From contig CALKUJ010000103.1 of NCBI GenBank assembly GCA_937996825.1, positions 1 to 9,419 of the forward strand: a stretch of DNA of 9,419 nucleotides, written 5' to 3'. This document shows, one piece after another, positions 1 through 6,923 of this stretch. The stretch is from an uncultured Polynucleobacter sp. (lineage in GTDB: Bacteria > Pseudomonadota > Gammaproteobacteria > Burkholderiales > Burkholderiaceae). The translations under genes were made by a program, and so were the position numbers. Numbering within the stretch: position 1 is the stretch's first letter; the number at the start of each line of letters is the position of its first letter. The notes beneath the pieces are model-generated. The model saw nothing but the letters and a program-made list of their open reading frames with translations. It was not told the DNA's origin and ran no database searches.

Positions 1-1
1 T

Positions 2-631
2 AGGGGGTCTGAGTCAGCGTCTACTAAAGGCCAATTATTCGAGTGGGATTTAACTCTATTCAGATCTAATTTGAAAAATGAATTTTTCACTGCCTGTACA
101 AATCCAAGTATTACAAATACATGCTCAACCACTAATGTTCCTTCGACAGTTCATCAGGGTATAGAGCTGGGAACATATTTCTTATCTGGGTATAAGTATG
201 AGAGCCGCGCATCATTATTGGTTAGTGACTTCAAGTATGACAATAATGCTACGCTTGGCAATAATCGCATGCCTGGCGTTGCTCCATTATTGCTTCGTGC
301 AGAAACTCTTTATAGGTGGGGCAATATCATTGGCTCACGGAGTTTGCCGTCAATATATGCCGGTCCTAAGTTTGAGTGGGCAACAAAGTCGCCAATGGAC
401 GCCGCCAATACTTTATACAATGACGCCTATTTTATCTGGGGATTCAAAGCTGGGCAGCAGGTTGATAAAGATTGGTCGTGGTTTGTCGATGCTAGAAATT
501 TAAGCGATAAAAAGTATGCAGCTACAACCAATATTAGTTCAAATTACACGGCAAGTCCGGGTGATGGCAGATACTACTACCCAGCAAATGGTCGTTCAGT
601 CTATTTTGGCCTTGAAAGAAAATGGAATTAA
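2..631 (+). CDS. TonB-dependent outer-membrane receptor, C-terminal part (5' end outside window)
   Basis: The frame is open from the left edge of the window to TAA at 629-631, giving about 209 C-terminal residues of an outer-membrane beta-barrel. Such receptors use TonB/ExbBD energy to import metal chelates or other scarce solutes. The sequence shows alternating aromatic and polar strands, and near the end the typical last-strands motif NLSDKKYAA followed by a GRYYYPANGRSVYFGL segment, as in the TonB_dep_Rec barrel family. The plug domain and TonB box are not in the window. A TTG at 71 could be read as a start, but the frame continues upstream with receptor-like sequence, so it is internal. 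The protein ends in Lys-Trp-Asn rather than a terminal aromatic residue, which is slightly unusual. The two following genes are copper-handling proteins, so copper is the inferred substrate; the barrel sequence alone does not prove it. Confidence 0.85.
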   Translation, partial: RGSESASTKGQLFEWDLTLFRSNLKNEFFTACTNPSITNTCSTTNVPSTVHQGIELGTYFLSGYKYESRASLLVSDFKYDNNATLGNNRMPGVAPLLLRAETLYRWGNIIGSRSLPSIYAGPKFEWATKSPMDAANTLYNDAYFIWGFKAGQQVDKDWSWFVDARNLSDKKYAATTNISSNYTASPGDGRYYYPANGRSVYFGLERKWN

Positions 632-1161
632 ACATGCTTAATTTACGATCACTCATCAAATCATCGTTGTGCTTTTTTGGTATTGCTATATCTGGGTACG
701 CCGTAGGGCATGTTTCTATAACGCCATCGGAGGTGCCAAAAAATTCTTATCAAAAGCTGACATTTAATATTACTCACGGATGTGGTAACTCGCCGACAAA
801 AGAGGTAATAATTTTTATACCTGAGGAGTTTCAGGGAGCCAAACCAATGCCAAAATTTGGTTGGTCTATTGAAATTGAAAAAAAAGATCTAGAAAAGCCT
901 TATATTTCTCATGGTAAAGAGATTAAATCTGATGTGCGTAAGATTATTTGGAAAGGTGGTAACTTGCCAAATGAGTATGCCGATGAATTTTCCATTAGAG
1001 CGAGGATTGTTGATGTGGTAGGAAGTGTGCCGGTCATCGTTCATCAAATTTGTGAGGTTGGAAAATGGGAATGGTCACAATTGCCGGCTGATGGTAAAAA
1101 ATTAGCATCACCAGCACCAATCTTAAAAATAATTGAATCTAATAATCATCACCATCACTAA
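622..1161 (+). CDS. YcnI/DUF1775-family periplasmic copper-binding protein
   Basis: This is a 179-residue exported protein of the YcnI (DUF1775) family, whose characterised member binds Cu(II) through the amino-terminal histidine left after signal cleavage. A hydrophobic signal segment (residues about 13-28) ends in AVG, directly followed by His30 and the family motif HVSITPSEVP. Other family marks are a THGC segment (Cys54), KPMPKFGW at 75-81, a second Cys at 144 that could form a disulfide with Cys54, and a GKWEW segment at 147-151. The protein ends in Asn-Asn and four histidines, a probable extra metal site. There is no C-terminal membrane helix, so it should be soluble in the periplasm. 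ATG 622 overlaps the receptor stop by 10 bases. ATG 634 (four residues shorter, with GGA 7 bases upstream) is equally possible and leaves the mature protein unchanged. Hand-counted GC over 661-1080 is about 39%, lower than in ilvD nearby. Confidence 0.85.
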   Translation: MELNMLNLRSLIKSSLCFFGIAISGYAVGHVSITPSEVPKNSYQKLTFNITHGCGNSPTKEVIIFIPEEFQGAKPMPKFGWSIEIEKKDLEKPYISHGKEIKSDVRKIIWKGGNLPNEYADEFSIRARIVDVVGSVPVIVHQICEVGKWEWSQLPADGKKLASPAPILKIIESNNHHHH

Positions 1162-1165
1162 CATT

Positions 1166-1170
1166 GAGGA
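1166..1170 (+). promoter_or_regulatory. Ribosome binding site fixing the PCuAC start
   Basis: GAGGA lies 4 bases before ATG 1175 and after the stop codon of the YcnI gene. It supports initiation at 1175, where a signal peptide begins. The in-frame ATG at 1133, inside the upstream gene, would place 14 unrelated residues before that signal peptide. Confidence 0.7.
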
Positions 1171-1174
1171 ATTT

Positions 1175-1660
1175 ATGAAAAAAGTATTAAGCACTGTATT
1201 TCTTGCGACAGCATTCATCGCTACGTCTGCATTTGCAAGTGGTAACGAGGTCAGAGTGGGTAACTTGAAGATTGAAAATCCTCAAGCAAGAGCGACTGTT
1301 CCAGCTCAAAAAATGAGCGGTGGTTTTTTGAGGATTGAAAACAAGGGTGGTGCCGATAAGCTTTTGGCTGCATCTTCATCAGTTTCAAAAACGATGGAAC
1401 TCCACACCATGATCATGGATGGTAATGTCATGAGGATGCGTGAAGTTAAAGGCATTGATGTGCCAGCCAATGGTGTGGTTGAATTAAGGCCAGGTGGTTT
1501 GCATTTGATGTTCATCGATTTGAATGAGCAATTAAAGCCAGGCTCAACATTCAAGGTAAAGCTTAAATTTGAAAAAGCAGGTGAAGTTGAAGTTCCATTC
1601 CAGGTGATGGAGAGTAGACCTTCTAGTCACGGCCACTCTGGACATGGCCATTCCAAGTAA
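1175..1660 (+). CDS. PCuAC family periplasmic copper(I) chaperone
   Basis: This is a 161-residue periplasmic copper chaperone of the PCuAC (DUF461) family. Members carry Cu(I), and in several bacteria deliver it to the CuA or CuB site of cytochrome oxidase, often with a Sco protein. A signal peptide (residues 1-21, ending AFA) is followed by the cupredoxin-like domain. The metal motif is exact: His77, Met88, His110 and Met112 fit H-X10-M-X21-H-X-M, within MELHTM and RPGGLHLMF. A His/Gly/Ser tail (residues 152-159, HGHSGHGH) follows the domain, as in extended PCuACs that can also bind Cu(II). The gene starts 13 bases after the YcnI gene, so the two are co-transcribed with the receptor, and a strong terminator follows. 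Whether the target is cytochrome oxidase or simple copper scavenging cannot be told from this window. Confidence 0.92.
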   Translation: MKKVLSTVFLATAFIATSAFASGNEVRVGNLKIENPQARATVPAQKMSGGFLRIENKGGADKLLAASSSVSKTMELHTMIMDGNVMRMREVKGIDVPANGVVELRPGGLHLMFIDLNEQLKPGSTFKVKLKFEKAGEVEVPFQVMESRPSSHGHSGHGHSK

Positions 1661-1686
1661 TCTTGATTTTTCATTGATCTGAAAAT

Positions 1687-1720
1687 AAAAAAAGCCGCAA
1701 ATCATGCGGCTTTTTCTTTT
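1687..1720. terminator. Bidirectional rho-independent terminator between PCuAC and ilvD
   Basis: GCCGCA (1694-1699) pairs with TGCGGC (1705-1710) around the 5-base loop AATCA. The stem is extended by A-tract/T-tract pairing (1689-1693 with 1711-1715) and followed by more T-rich sequence to 1720. With A-runs on the left and T-runs on the right it can stop transcription both from the plus-strand copper operon and from the minus-strand ilvD gene. Confidence 0.9.
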
Positions 1721-1757
1721 GCTGCAGGTCAATATGCATTGACCAATCAATCAATGC

Positions 1758-3467
1758 TTAATCTAAGTTTCGATCGGTCACGGCACCTTTGCTAGCTGAA
1801 CTTGCAAGGCGAGCATACTTGGCCAATACGCCACGTGTGTAACGTGGTTTAGGTTGCTTCCAAGCAGCACGACGCTTGGCGATCTCTTCGTCACTCACAT
1901 TCAATTGAATCAAAAGCTTGTGAGCATCGATCGTTACTGAGTCACCATCATTGATCAAGGCAATTGTGCCGCCCACATAAGCCTCAGGAGCGACGTGGCC
2001 AACCACCATGCCCCATGTTCCGCCAGAGAAGCGACCATCAGTGATGAGACCTACTGACTCACCTAGACCTTGTCCAACCAGTGCTGAGGTAGGAGCTAAC
2101 ATTTCGCGCATACCAGGACCGCCTTTAGGGCCCTCGTAACGAATCACCATCACATCACCAGCTTTGATCTTGTTAGCCATGATGGCTGCCATCGCGTCGT
2201 CCTCAGAATCAAACACTCTTGCTGGACCTGTGATGCTTGGATTTTTAAGACCTGTGATTTTTGCCACACAACCTTCTGGTGAAATGTTGCCTTTAAGGAT
2301 TGCAAGGTGACCTTGAGCATAGATAGGGTTATCCAATGTCTTGATCACGTCTTGGTCGGCGCGTGGAACTGAAGGAACATCTTTCAATGTCTCTGCAATT
2401 GTCTTTCCAGTGATGGTCATGCAATCGCCATGCAATAAACCGCCATCCAACAAAATCTTCATCACTTGTGGAATACCGCCGGCTTGATGCAAGTCAGGAG
2501 CCAAATACTTGCCTGAAGGTTTCATGTCGGCAATGACTGGAACGCGACGACGAATTCTTTCAAAGTCATCAATGGTCCAATCAACTTCAGCAGCACTGGC
2601 GATGGCTAAGAAATGCAATACAGCATTGGTTGATCCACCAACTGCCATGATCACTGTGACAGCGTTTTCAATTGATTTCTTGGTGATGATGTCGCGAGGC
2701 TTAAGATCATTTCTGATTGCTTCAATTAGAACGCGTGCAGATTCAGCAGCGCTGTCGACTTTCTCTTGGTCAACGTTTGACATGGTAGATGAATATGGCA
2801 AGCTCATGCCTAAAGCTTCAAAAGAAGAGCTCATCGTGTTGGCTGTGTACATGCCGCCGCAAGAACCGCTGCTTGGGCATGAGTTTTGCTCAATACCTTT
2901 GAAGTCTTCTTCACTTAAACGACCTGATGTGAATTCACCAACAGCTTCAAACGCTGAAACAATGTTGAGTTCTTTACCTTTGTAATGACCGGCCTTGATT
3001 GTGCCGCCATAAACATAAATACTTGGTACGTTGGTACGGGCCATCGCCATCATGCCACCTGGCATATTCTTGTCGCAACCACCCACAACCAATACGCCAT
3101 CATGCCAAAGACCGTTCACACAAGTCTCGATGGAGTCTGCAATCACCTCACGAGAAACCAATGAGTACTTCATACCCTCTGTGCCCATGCCTATGCCATC
3201 TGAAATAGTGGGGGTGCCAAATATTTGAGAATTTCCACCAGCAGCTTCTAGAGCCTGTTCTGCGGCATCAACAAGTCGTTGTAGACCACTGTTACATGGC
3301 GTTACTGTGGAGTGGCCATTCGCGATACCAACCATTGGTTTGTTATCAAAATCGGAATCTTTGTAGCCCATTGCGTAATACATTGATCTATTTGGGGCAC
3401 GTGCTACGCCTTCTGTGATTGTTCTAGAACGCTCATTCATGCGTTTAGGCTTTTTTTGCTCTGACAT
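1758..3467 (-). CDS. ilvD: Dihydroxy-acid dehydratase
   Basis: IlvD converts 2,3-dihydroxy-isovalerate and 2,3-dihydroxy-3-methylvalerate to the 2-keto acids that precede valine, leucine and isoleucine. It is a cytoplasmic Fe-S enzyme. At 569 residues it has the usual family length. Three cysteines expected to hold a [2Fe-2S] cluster are visible: Cys58 in TVTPCNSG, Cys131 in GGCDKNMPGG and Cys203 in GSCGGMYTANTM. Lys133 is the expected carbamylated magnesium ligand. The second family signature, LITDGRFSGGTWGM, contains Ser481, the expected catalytic base. The start at 3467 is chosen because a TGGAG site lies 7 bases upstream and the protein then begins MSEQKK; a longer frame from 3497 adds ten residues without support. 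The gene stands alone and converges on the copper operon across a shared terminator. The VANGHST/TPCN-type N-terminus matches the betaproteobacterial form. Confidence 0.97.
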   Translation of the reverse strand: MSEQKKPKRMNERSRTITEGVARAPNRSMYYAMGYKDSDFDNKPMVGIANGHSTVTPCNSGLQRLVDAAEQALEAAGGNSQIFGTPTISDGIGMGTEGMKYSLVSREVIADSIETCVNGLWHDGVLVVGGCDKNMPGGMMAMARTNVPSIYVYGGTIKAGHYKGKELNIVSAFEAVGEFTSGRLSEEDFKGIEQNSCPSSGSCGGMYTANTMSSSFEALGMSLPYSSTMSNVDQEKVDSAAESARVLIEAIRNDLKPRDIITKKSIENAVTVIMAVGGSTNAVLHFLAIASAAEVDWTIDDFERIRRRVPVIADMKPSGKYLAPDLHQAGGIPQVMKILLDGGLLHGDCMTITGKTIAETLKDVPSVPRADQDVIKTLDNPIYAQGHLAILKGNISPEGCVAKITGLKNPSITGPARVFDSEDDAMAAIMANKIKAGDVMVIRYEGPKGGPGMREMLAPTSALVGQGLGESVGLITDGRFSGGTWGMVVGHVAPEAYVGGTIALINDGDSVTIDAHKLLIQLNVSDEEIAKRRAAWKQPKPRYTRGVLAKYARLASSASKGAVTDRNLD

Positions 3468-3474
3468 ACAGTAT

Positions 3475-3479
3475 CTCCA
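3475..3479 (-). promoter_or_regulatory. Ribosome binding site of ilvD
   Basis: On the minus strand TGGAG is 7 bases upstream of ATG 3467-3465. It decides for this start over the ATG at 3497, which lies upstream of this site. Confidence 0.7.
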
Positions 3480-3580
3480 AGGGCTAATTTTTAGCAATTT
3501 TGTGTGTAAAACGCTATTTTGCCTTTTTTCTAGACTGAACTCCCATTAAAGGAATAAAGCCCTCAAAATACAGGGTAAAG

Positions 3581-3610
3581 TTGAGTACATTGATCAAAAT
3601 TAGCTATAAA
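3581..3610 (+). promoter_or_regulatory. Possible sigma70 promoter for the BaiN-type flavoprotein gene
   Basis: TTGAGT (3581-3586) and TATAAA (3605-3610) are separated by 18 bases and sit just before the flavoprotein gene, in the 159-base gap shared with divergent ilvD. Transcription would begin near 3617, leaving a leader of only about 10 bases. This is a hand-read consensus match only. A palindrome TTGATCAA (3590-3597) lies in the spacer. No equally good promoter for ilvD was seen in the gap. Confidence 0.35.
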
Positions 3611-3626
3611 AAACAGAAAGTAATGA

Positions 3627-4892
3627 ATGTCAGTCGAGCAAGCGAATAATTGGGATGCCATTGTCATTGGTGGCGGTGCGGCTGGTTTATTTTGTGCAGG
3701 TGTGGCTGGTCAATTAGGTCAAAAAGTTCTGGTTTTAGATCATGCAGAAGTATTGGGTGAAAAAATCAGGATCAGCGGTGGTGGTAGATGTAATTTCACC
3801 AATATCAATAGCTCCCCAGCAAACTTTCTTTCTCTTAATCCTAATTTTGTAAAGAGTGCTTTATCTAGATATAAAGCCAGTGATTTCATTGAATTGGTCA
3901 AAAGCTACAAGATTCCCTTTCATGAAAAGCACAAAGGCCAATTATTTTGTGATGTGTCCGCCAAACAAATCATTGATCTTTTATTTGAAGAGTGTAAAAA
4001 AGGTGGCGTGGTCATCAAACATCCAGTCACGGTCACTGGTATTAAAAAACTAGATCAACCAGAAGGTACAACTCTAGGTGGTTATTCATGGACAGTTGAA
4101 ACAGACGCTGGCATTGAAAAGGCCAAAGCAGTTGTCATGGCCACTGGTGGTCTGCCTGTTCCAGCCATTGGTGCCACAGACTTCGCCCTTGATGTGGCCA
4201 AACAATTCAACATCCCAGTGGTCAACGTTAGACCAGCTTTGGTACCTTTGTCTTTTACATCAGATGAGTTTTCTAATTTGAGTGATTTGTCTGGCTTGAG
4301 TGTTCCTGTGAAGGTGAAATCTGGAACAAAATCTCAGCGTTATGGAGCATGCCAATTTGATGAGGATTTACTGCTTACTCACAAGGGTCTATCAGGTCCA
4401 GCTATTTTGCAAGGCAGCAGTTATTGGCATGAAGGTGAGGCTATTCATATCAACTGGTTCAATGATGTTGATATCGATGAATTATTTGATGATGATGCCA
4501 ACCGTTTGAAACTCACAGAGAATATTTTGGGAGCTGTTTTGCCGCAACGCTTGGCTAAAGCATTTGCTGAGCAAAAGAATTTGGTGGGGCGCAAATGGGC
4601 TGAGGTTGGCAAGAAAGATCGACAAGCATTAAAAGATCTTTTAACTAATTGGGCTGTCAAACCCGCCGGTACTTTAGGTTGGAAGAAAGCCGAAGTGATG
4701 TTGGGTGGTGTTGATACAAAAGCTCTAGATGGTCAAACCATGATGTCCAAGGACAATCCTGGTTTGTATTTCATTGGGGAGTGCGTCGATGTGACCGGAC
4801 ATTTGGGCGGTCATAACTTCCAATGGGCATGGGCCAGCGGCTTTGTCTGCGCACATTCATTGGCTCAGGGGCCAGTACTAGCAAGGAAATAG
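3627..4892 (+). CDS. BaiN/YhiN (HI0933)-family FAD-dependent oxidoreductase
   Basis: This is a 421-residue flavoprotein of the HI0933/YhiN family, annotated in databases as NAD(P)/FAD-dependent oxidoreductase, aminoacetone oxidase-like or BaiN-like. The physiological substrate of most members is unknown. The N-terminus has the FAD-binding dinucleotide fold VIGGGAAGLFCAG (residues 13-25), then LGEKIRISGGGRCNFTN at 43-59, a hallmark of this family. The C-terminus carries the second FAD segment, GLYFIGECVDVTGHLGGH followed by NFQWAWASG. Length is close to the family norm of about 400. The protein has no signal peptide and should be cytoplasmic. The start at 3627 places the FAD motif close to the N-terminus; the upstream AGAAAG is only a weak ribosome site. 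The gene is divergent from ilvD, and its stop lies inside the 3' end of the convergent ribonuclease gene. The family is confident; the reaction is unknown. Confidence 0.9.
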   Translation: MSVEQANNWDAIVIGGGAAGLFCAGVAGQLGQKVLVLDHAEVLGEKIRISGGGRCNFTNINSSPANFLSLNPNFVKSALSRYKASDFIELVKSYKIPFHEKHKGQLFCDVSAKQIIDLLFEECKKGGVVIKHPVTVTGIKKLDQPEGTTLGGYSWTVETDAGIEKAKAVVMATGGLPVPAIGATDFALDVAKQFNIPVVNVRPALVPLSFTSDEFSNLSDLSGLSVPVKVKSGTKSQRYGACQFDEDLLLTHKGLSGPAILQGSSYWHEGEAIHINWFNDVDIDELFDDDANRLKLTENILGAVLPQRLAKAFAEQKNLVGRKWAEVGKKDRQALKDLLTNWAVKPAGTLGWKKAEVMLGGVDTKALDGQTMMSKDNPGLYFIGECVDVTGHLGGHNFQWAWASGFVCAHSLAQGPVLARK

Positions 4893-6290
4893 ATCGCCTT
4901 TTTGCGGAATGATCACGTTTTTCCAATTCAATTCTTGCTTGATCACCTCTGCAAAGTTTGAGCTTGCGTGAGATTCACCATGAATCACAAACACTTTGCT
5001 TGGGGCAGCTTTAAATCCTTTGAGCCATCTCAATAAGCCTGCTTGATCAGCATGGGCTGATAAGCCACCAATGGTATGAACAGAGGCTTTAACAAACAGT
5101 TCTTTGCCAAGAACCTTCACTGGATTTACCTTATCAACCAAGCGCCTGCCTAGGGTACCCATTGCCTGGAAGCCTGTGATGATGATGGCATTTTGACTAT
5201 GCGGTAAATTCCAATTCAAGTGATGAACAACCCTGCCTGCCTCACACATGCCACTGGCAGAGATGATGATGGCACCACCTTTGATTCGGTTCAGAGCTTT
5301 TGACTCTTCTACGTCAGCGACAAATTTAAGATCCACGGCTTGATGATTTTTTGCAAACCACTCCAAGGTGTCTTGTGCTTCTGCATCCAACTCATCAAAA
5401 AACTTTTCAGTCAAATGAGTCGCAGCTGTGGCCATGGGGGAGTCAAGCCAAATATTGAGGTGAGGTAAGCGCTTTTGGCGAACCAGTTCAATCAACATCA
5501 ACAGTATTTCTTGGGCACGACCCACGGCAAATGCTGGCATCACAATATTGCCACCATGTTTCATGGTTTCTGAGATAACTGTTACCAACTCATCCTTGGT
5601 GTCATTCAAAGTGCGATGCAAGCGATCGCCATAGGTTGATTCAACCAATAAGATGTCAGCTGATTCAATCAAGTCAGGATCGGGCATCAAAGGCTGATCG
5701 AACATACCCAAATCACCTGAGGCAACAACACGTTTCTTTTTGTCTGATTGCTCAATATCAATCACCGCAATGCCTGAACCCAATATATGGCCTGCATTTC
5801 TAAAGTGAGCTTGAATACCATCGATTGGCTCAAATACTTGGCCATATTCATAGGCTTTCAGTTGAGAAAGGCACTCTGTGGCTTGCTTTACGCTATAAAG
5901 AACCTGCGGCAAATCCCCATGCCATTTGCCTAATTTTTGTTTTCTCTCGGCTCGCTCAAAATCACTTTCTTGAATATGTGCGCTATCCAATAAAAGAATG
6001 TTGAGGAGAGCTTTGGTGGCTTTGGTGCAATAAATCGTGCCTTTGAATCCTTGGGCACAAAGTCTTGGTAGCAAGCCACTGTGATCAATGTGAGCGTGCG
6101 TCAAAATCACGAAGTCTAGATCTGCTGGATTAAATGGCAAGTCCTCTAGGTTTTTCTCATCTGCATCCCTGCCACCCTGAAACATGCCGTAATCAATCAT
6201 GAAGCAAAACTTTTCACCCTTGATTTCACCCTCAAGATAATGACGAGACCCAGTGACCTCTCCGGCTGCTCCAAAAAACTTGATATGCAT
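4878..6290 (-). CDS. Beta-CASP metallo-beta-lactamase-fold ribonuclease (CPSF73/TTHA0252-like)
   Basis: This is a 470-residue cytoplasmic zinc hydrolase of the MBL-fold, beta-CASP, RMMBL family, whose bacterial members are RNA endo- or exonucleases. All key motifs are visible: HAHIDH at 65-70, His168 in NAGHILGSG, Asp193 in SGDLG, beta-CASP motif A Glu217 in VESTYGDR, motif B His356/His357 in GRVVHHL, and motif C His413 in SAHADQ. The C-terminal IHGES (436-440) is typical of the RMMBL part. Length matches the roughly 450-470-residue bacterial group, distinct from the longer RNase J. Start ATG 6290 has AGGA about 6 bases upstream. It lies 21 bases downstream of the LOG gene, so the two are probably co-transcribed. 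Its last 15 bases overlap the convergent flavoprotein gene. RNA as substrate is inferred from the family; the specific target is not known. Confidence 0.93.
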   Translation of the reverse strand: MHIKFFGAAGEVTGSRHYLEGEIKGEKFCFMIDYGMFQGGRDADEKNLEDLPFNPADLDFVILTHAHIDHSGLLPRLCAQGFKGTIYCTKATKALLNILLLDSAHIQESDFERAERKQKLGKWHGDLPQVLYSVKQATECLSQLKAYEYGQVFEPIDGIQAHFRNAGHILGSGIAVIDIEQSDKKKRVVASGDLGMFDQPLMPDPDLIESADILLVESTYGDRLHRTLNDTKDELVTVISETMKHGGNIVMPAFAVGRAQEILLMLIELVRQKRLPHLNIWLDSPMATAATHLTEKFFDELDAEAQDTLEWFAKNHQAVDLKFVADVEESKALNRIKGGAIIISASGMCEAGRVVHHLNWNLPHSQNAIIITGFQAMGTLGRRLVDKVNPVKVLGKELFVKASVHTIGGLSAHADQAGLLRWLKGFKAAPSKVFVIHGESHASSNFAEVIKQELNWKNVIIPQKGDLFPC

Positions 6291-6311
6291 TCTTTTCCTG
6301 CCCTTTTAGGC

Positions 6312-6863
6312 TTATTTGCCCAATGATTTCTTGAGAGTTGTGACAATTGCGTCAACATCATTGATGACCTCAGCGCCTTTGAGATGATCGCCATTTAAAA
6401 ATCCATGCTCATCTGCCTGTTTCAAGAAAGCCAATAACTGGTCGTAATAGTTGCCCCAGTTGGCAATGATGATTGGTTTATTGTGTGCTCCAACCTGAAG
6501 GCCTGTCCAAACTTCGAATAGTTCATCTAGAGTGCCAAGGCCGCCAGGCAAAATTAAAAAAGCATCTGACTTTTCAATCATCATGCGTTTTCTTTCGATG
6601 ATGTCTTCAACCACAAATAATTCAGTCAATTGTTGTTGAATTGGTTCTCGTGAGGTCAGTCCTTTAGGAATGATGCCAATCACTGAGCCATTTGCTTCAA
6701 TAGCGGCTTTGGCAACTGCCCCCATCAATCCGAGGCGACCCCCACCAAAGACTATGCCAAATCCTGCATAACTGAGTTCTCTGCCTACTTCGGCAGTTTT
6801 AGCAATCATGTCTAAATTATTGCCGTCGCGTGAGCCACAAAATATACAAATGTTTTTCTTCAT
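6312..6863 (-). CDS. LOG-family protein (cytokinin riboside 5'-monophosphate phosphoribohydrolase type, TIGR00730)
   Basis: This is a 183-residue Rossmann-fold protein of the Lonely Guy family. Such enzymes split nucleoside 5'-monophosphates into base and ribose 5-phosphate; in non-plant bacteria they probably act on AMP or related nucleotides in salvage or housekeeping. Visible marks are the N-terminal ICIFCGSRDG (residues 5-14), GGGRLGLMG at 40-48, the Arg/Lys-rich ERKRMM at 90-95, and the signature PGGLGTLDE at 106-114 that holds the catalytic glutamate. Length is normal. The start at 6863 gives the standard N-terminus, but the only Shine-Dalgarno-like bases (TTGAGG) end one base before the ATG, which is too close for normal use. 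The gene probably forms an operon with the downstream beta-CASP nuclease. It is called LOG by fold; the in vivo substrate is not certain. Confidence 0.92.
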   Translation of the reverse strand: MKKNICIFCGSRDGNNLDMIAKTAEVGRELSYAGFGIVFGGGRLGLMGAVAKAAIEANGSVIGIIPKGLTSREPIQQQLTELFVVEDIIERKRMMIEKSDAFLILPGGLGTLDELFEVWTGLQVGAHNKPIIIANWGNYYDQLLAFLKQADEHGFLNGDHLKGAEVINDVDAIVTTLKKSLGK

Positions 6864-6869
6864 GCCTCA

Positions 6870-6899
6870 AGCATAATCTACTTCGACACCCATTTTGAA
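6870..6899 (-). promoter_or_regulatory. Possible promoter of the LOG gene, positioned for a leaderless transcript
   Basis: On the minus strand TTCAAA (6899-6894) and TATGCT (6875-6870) are 18 bases apart, each matching 4 of 6 consensus bases. Transcription starting 7 bases beyond the -10 box would begin at the A of ATG 6863. This would explain the lack of a well-placed ribosome site. It is a weak hand-read match. Confidence 0.25.
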
Positions 6900-6923
6900 G
6901 ATAGGGCTGTCTCAGAGTAAGAT
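6895..6923 (+). promoter_or_regulatory. Possible promoter of crcB
   Basis: TTGAAG (6895-6900) and TAAGAT (6918-6923) are separated by exactly 17 bases, each matching 4 of 6 consensus bases. A start near 6930 would give a leader of about 38 bases containing the AAAGG ribosome site (6957-6961). The -35 box overlaps the candidate -35 box of the divergent LOG gene. Confidence 0.3.

Noticed and set aside
1147..1158. Four-histidine tail as a vector-derived affinity tag
   Set aside because: There are only four histidines, directly followed by the native stop and the ribosome site of the next gene. The neighbouring PCuAC also has a natural His-rich tail.
1133..1174. In-frame extension of the PCuAC gene upstream to ATG 1133
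   Set aside because: It lies inside the YcnI gene and would put unrelated residues before a clear signal peptide. The GAGGA site points to ATG 1175.
2509..3228. Plus-strand open frames inside ilvD
   Set aside because: They are antisense shadows of a strongly conserved enzyme, and their translations resemble no family.
3483..3495. Hairpin GCTAA-TTT-TTAGC in the ilvD leader as a regulatory structure
   Set aside because: Five mostly A-T pairs with a 3-base loop are too weak. No leader peptide or anti-terminator is visible in the short leader.
3468..3497. Ten-residue N-terminal extension of IlvD
   Set aside because: The ATG at 3467 has a well-spaced TGGAG site and the extension has no family support.
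4445..4660. Minus-strand open frame within the flavoprotein gene
   Set aside because: It is antisense to a conserved coding sequence with no recognisable product.
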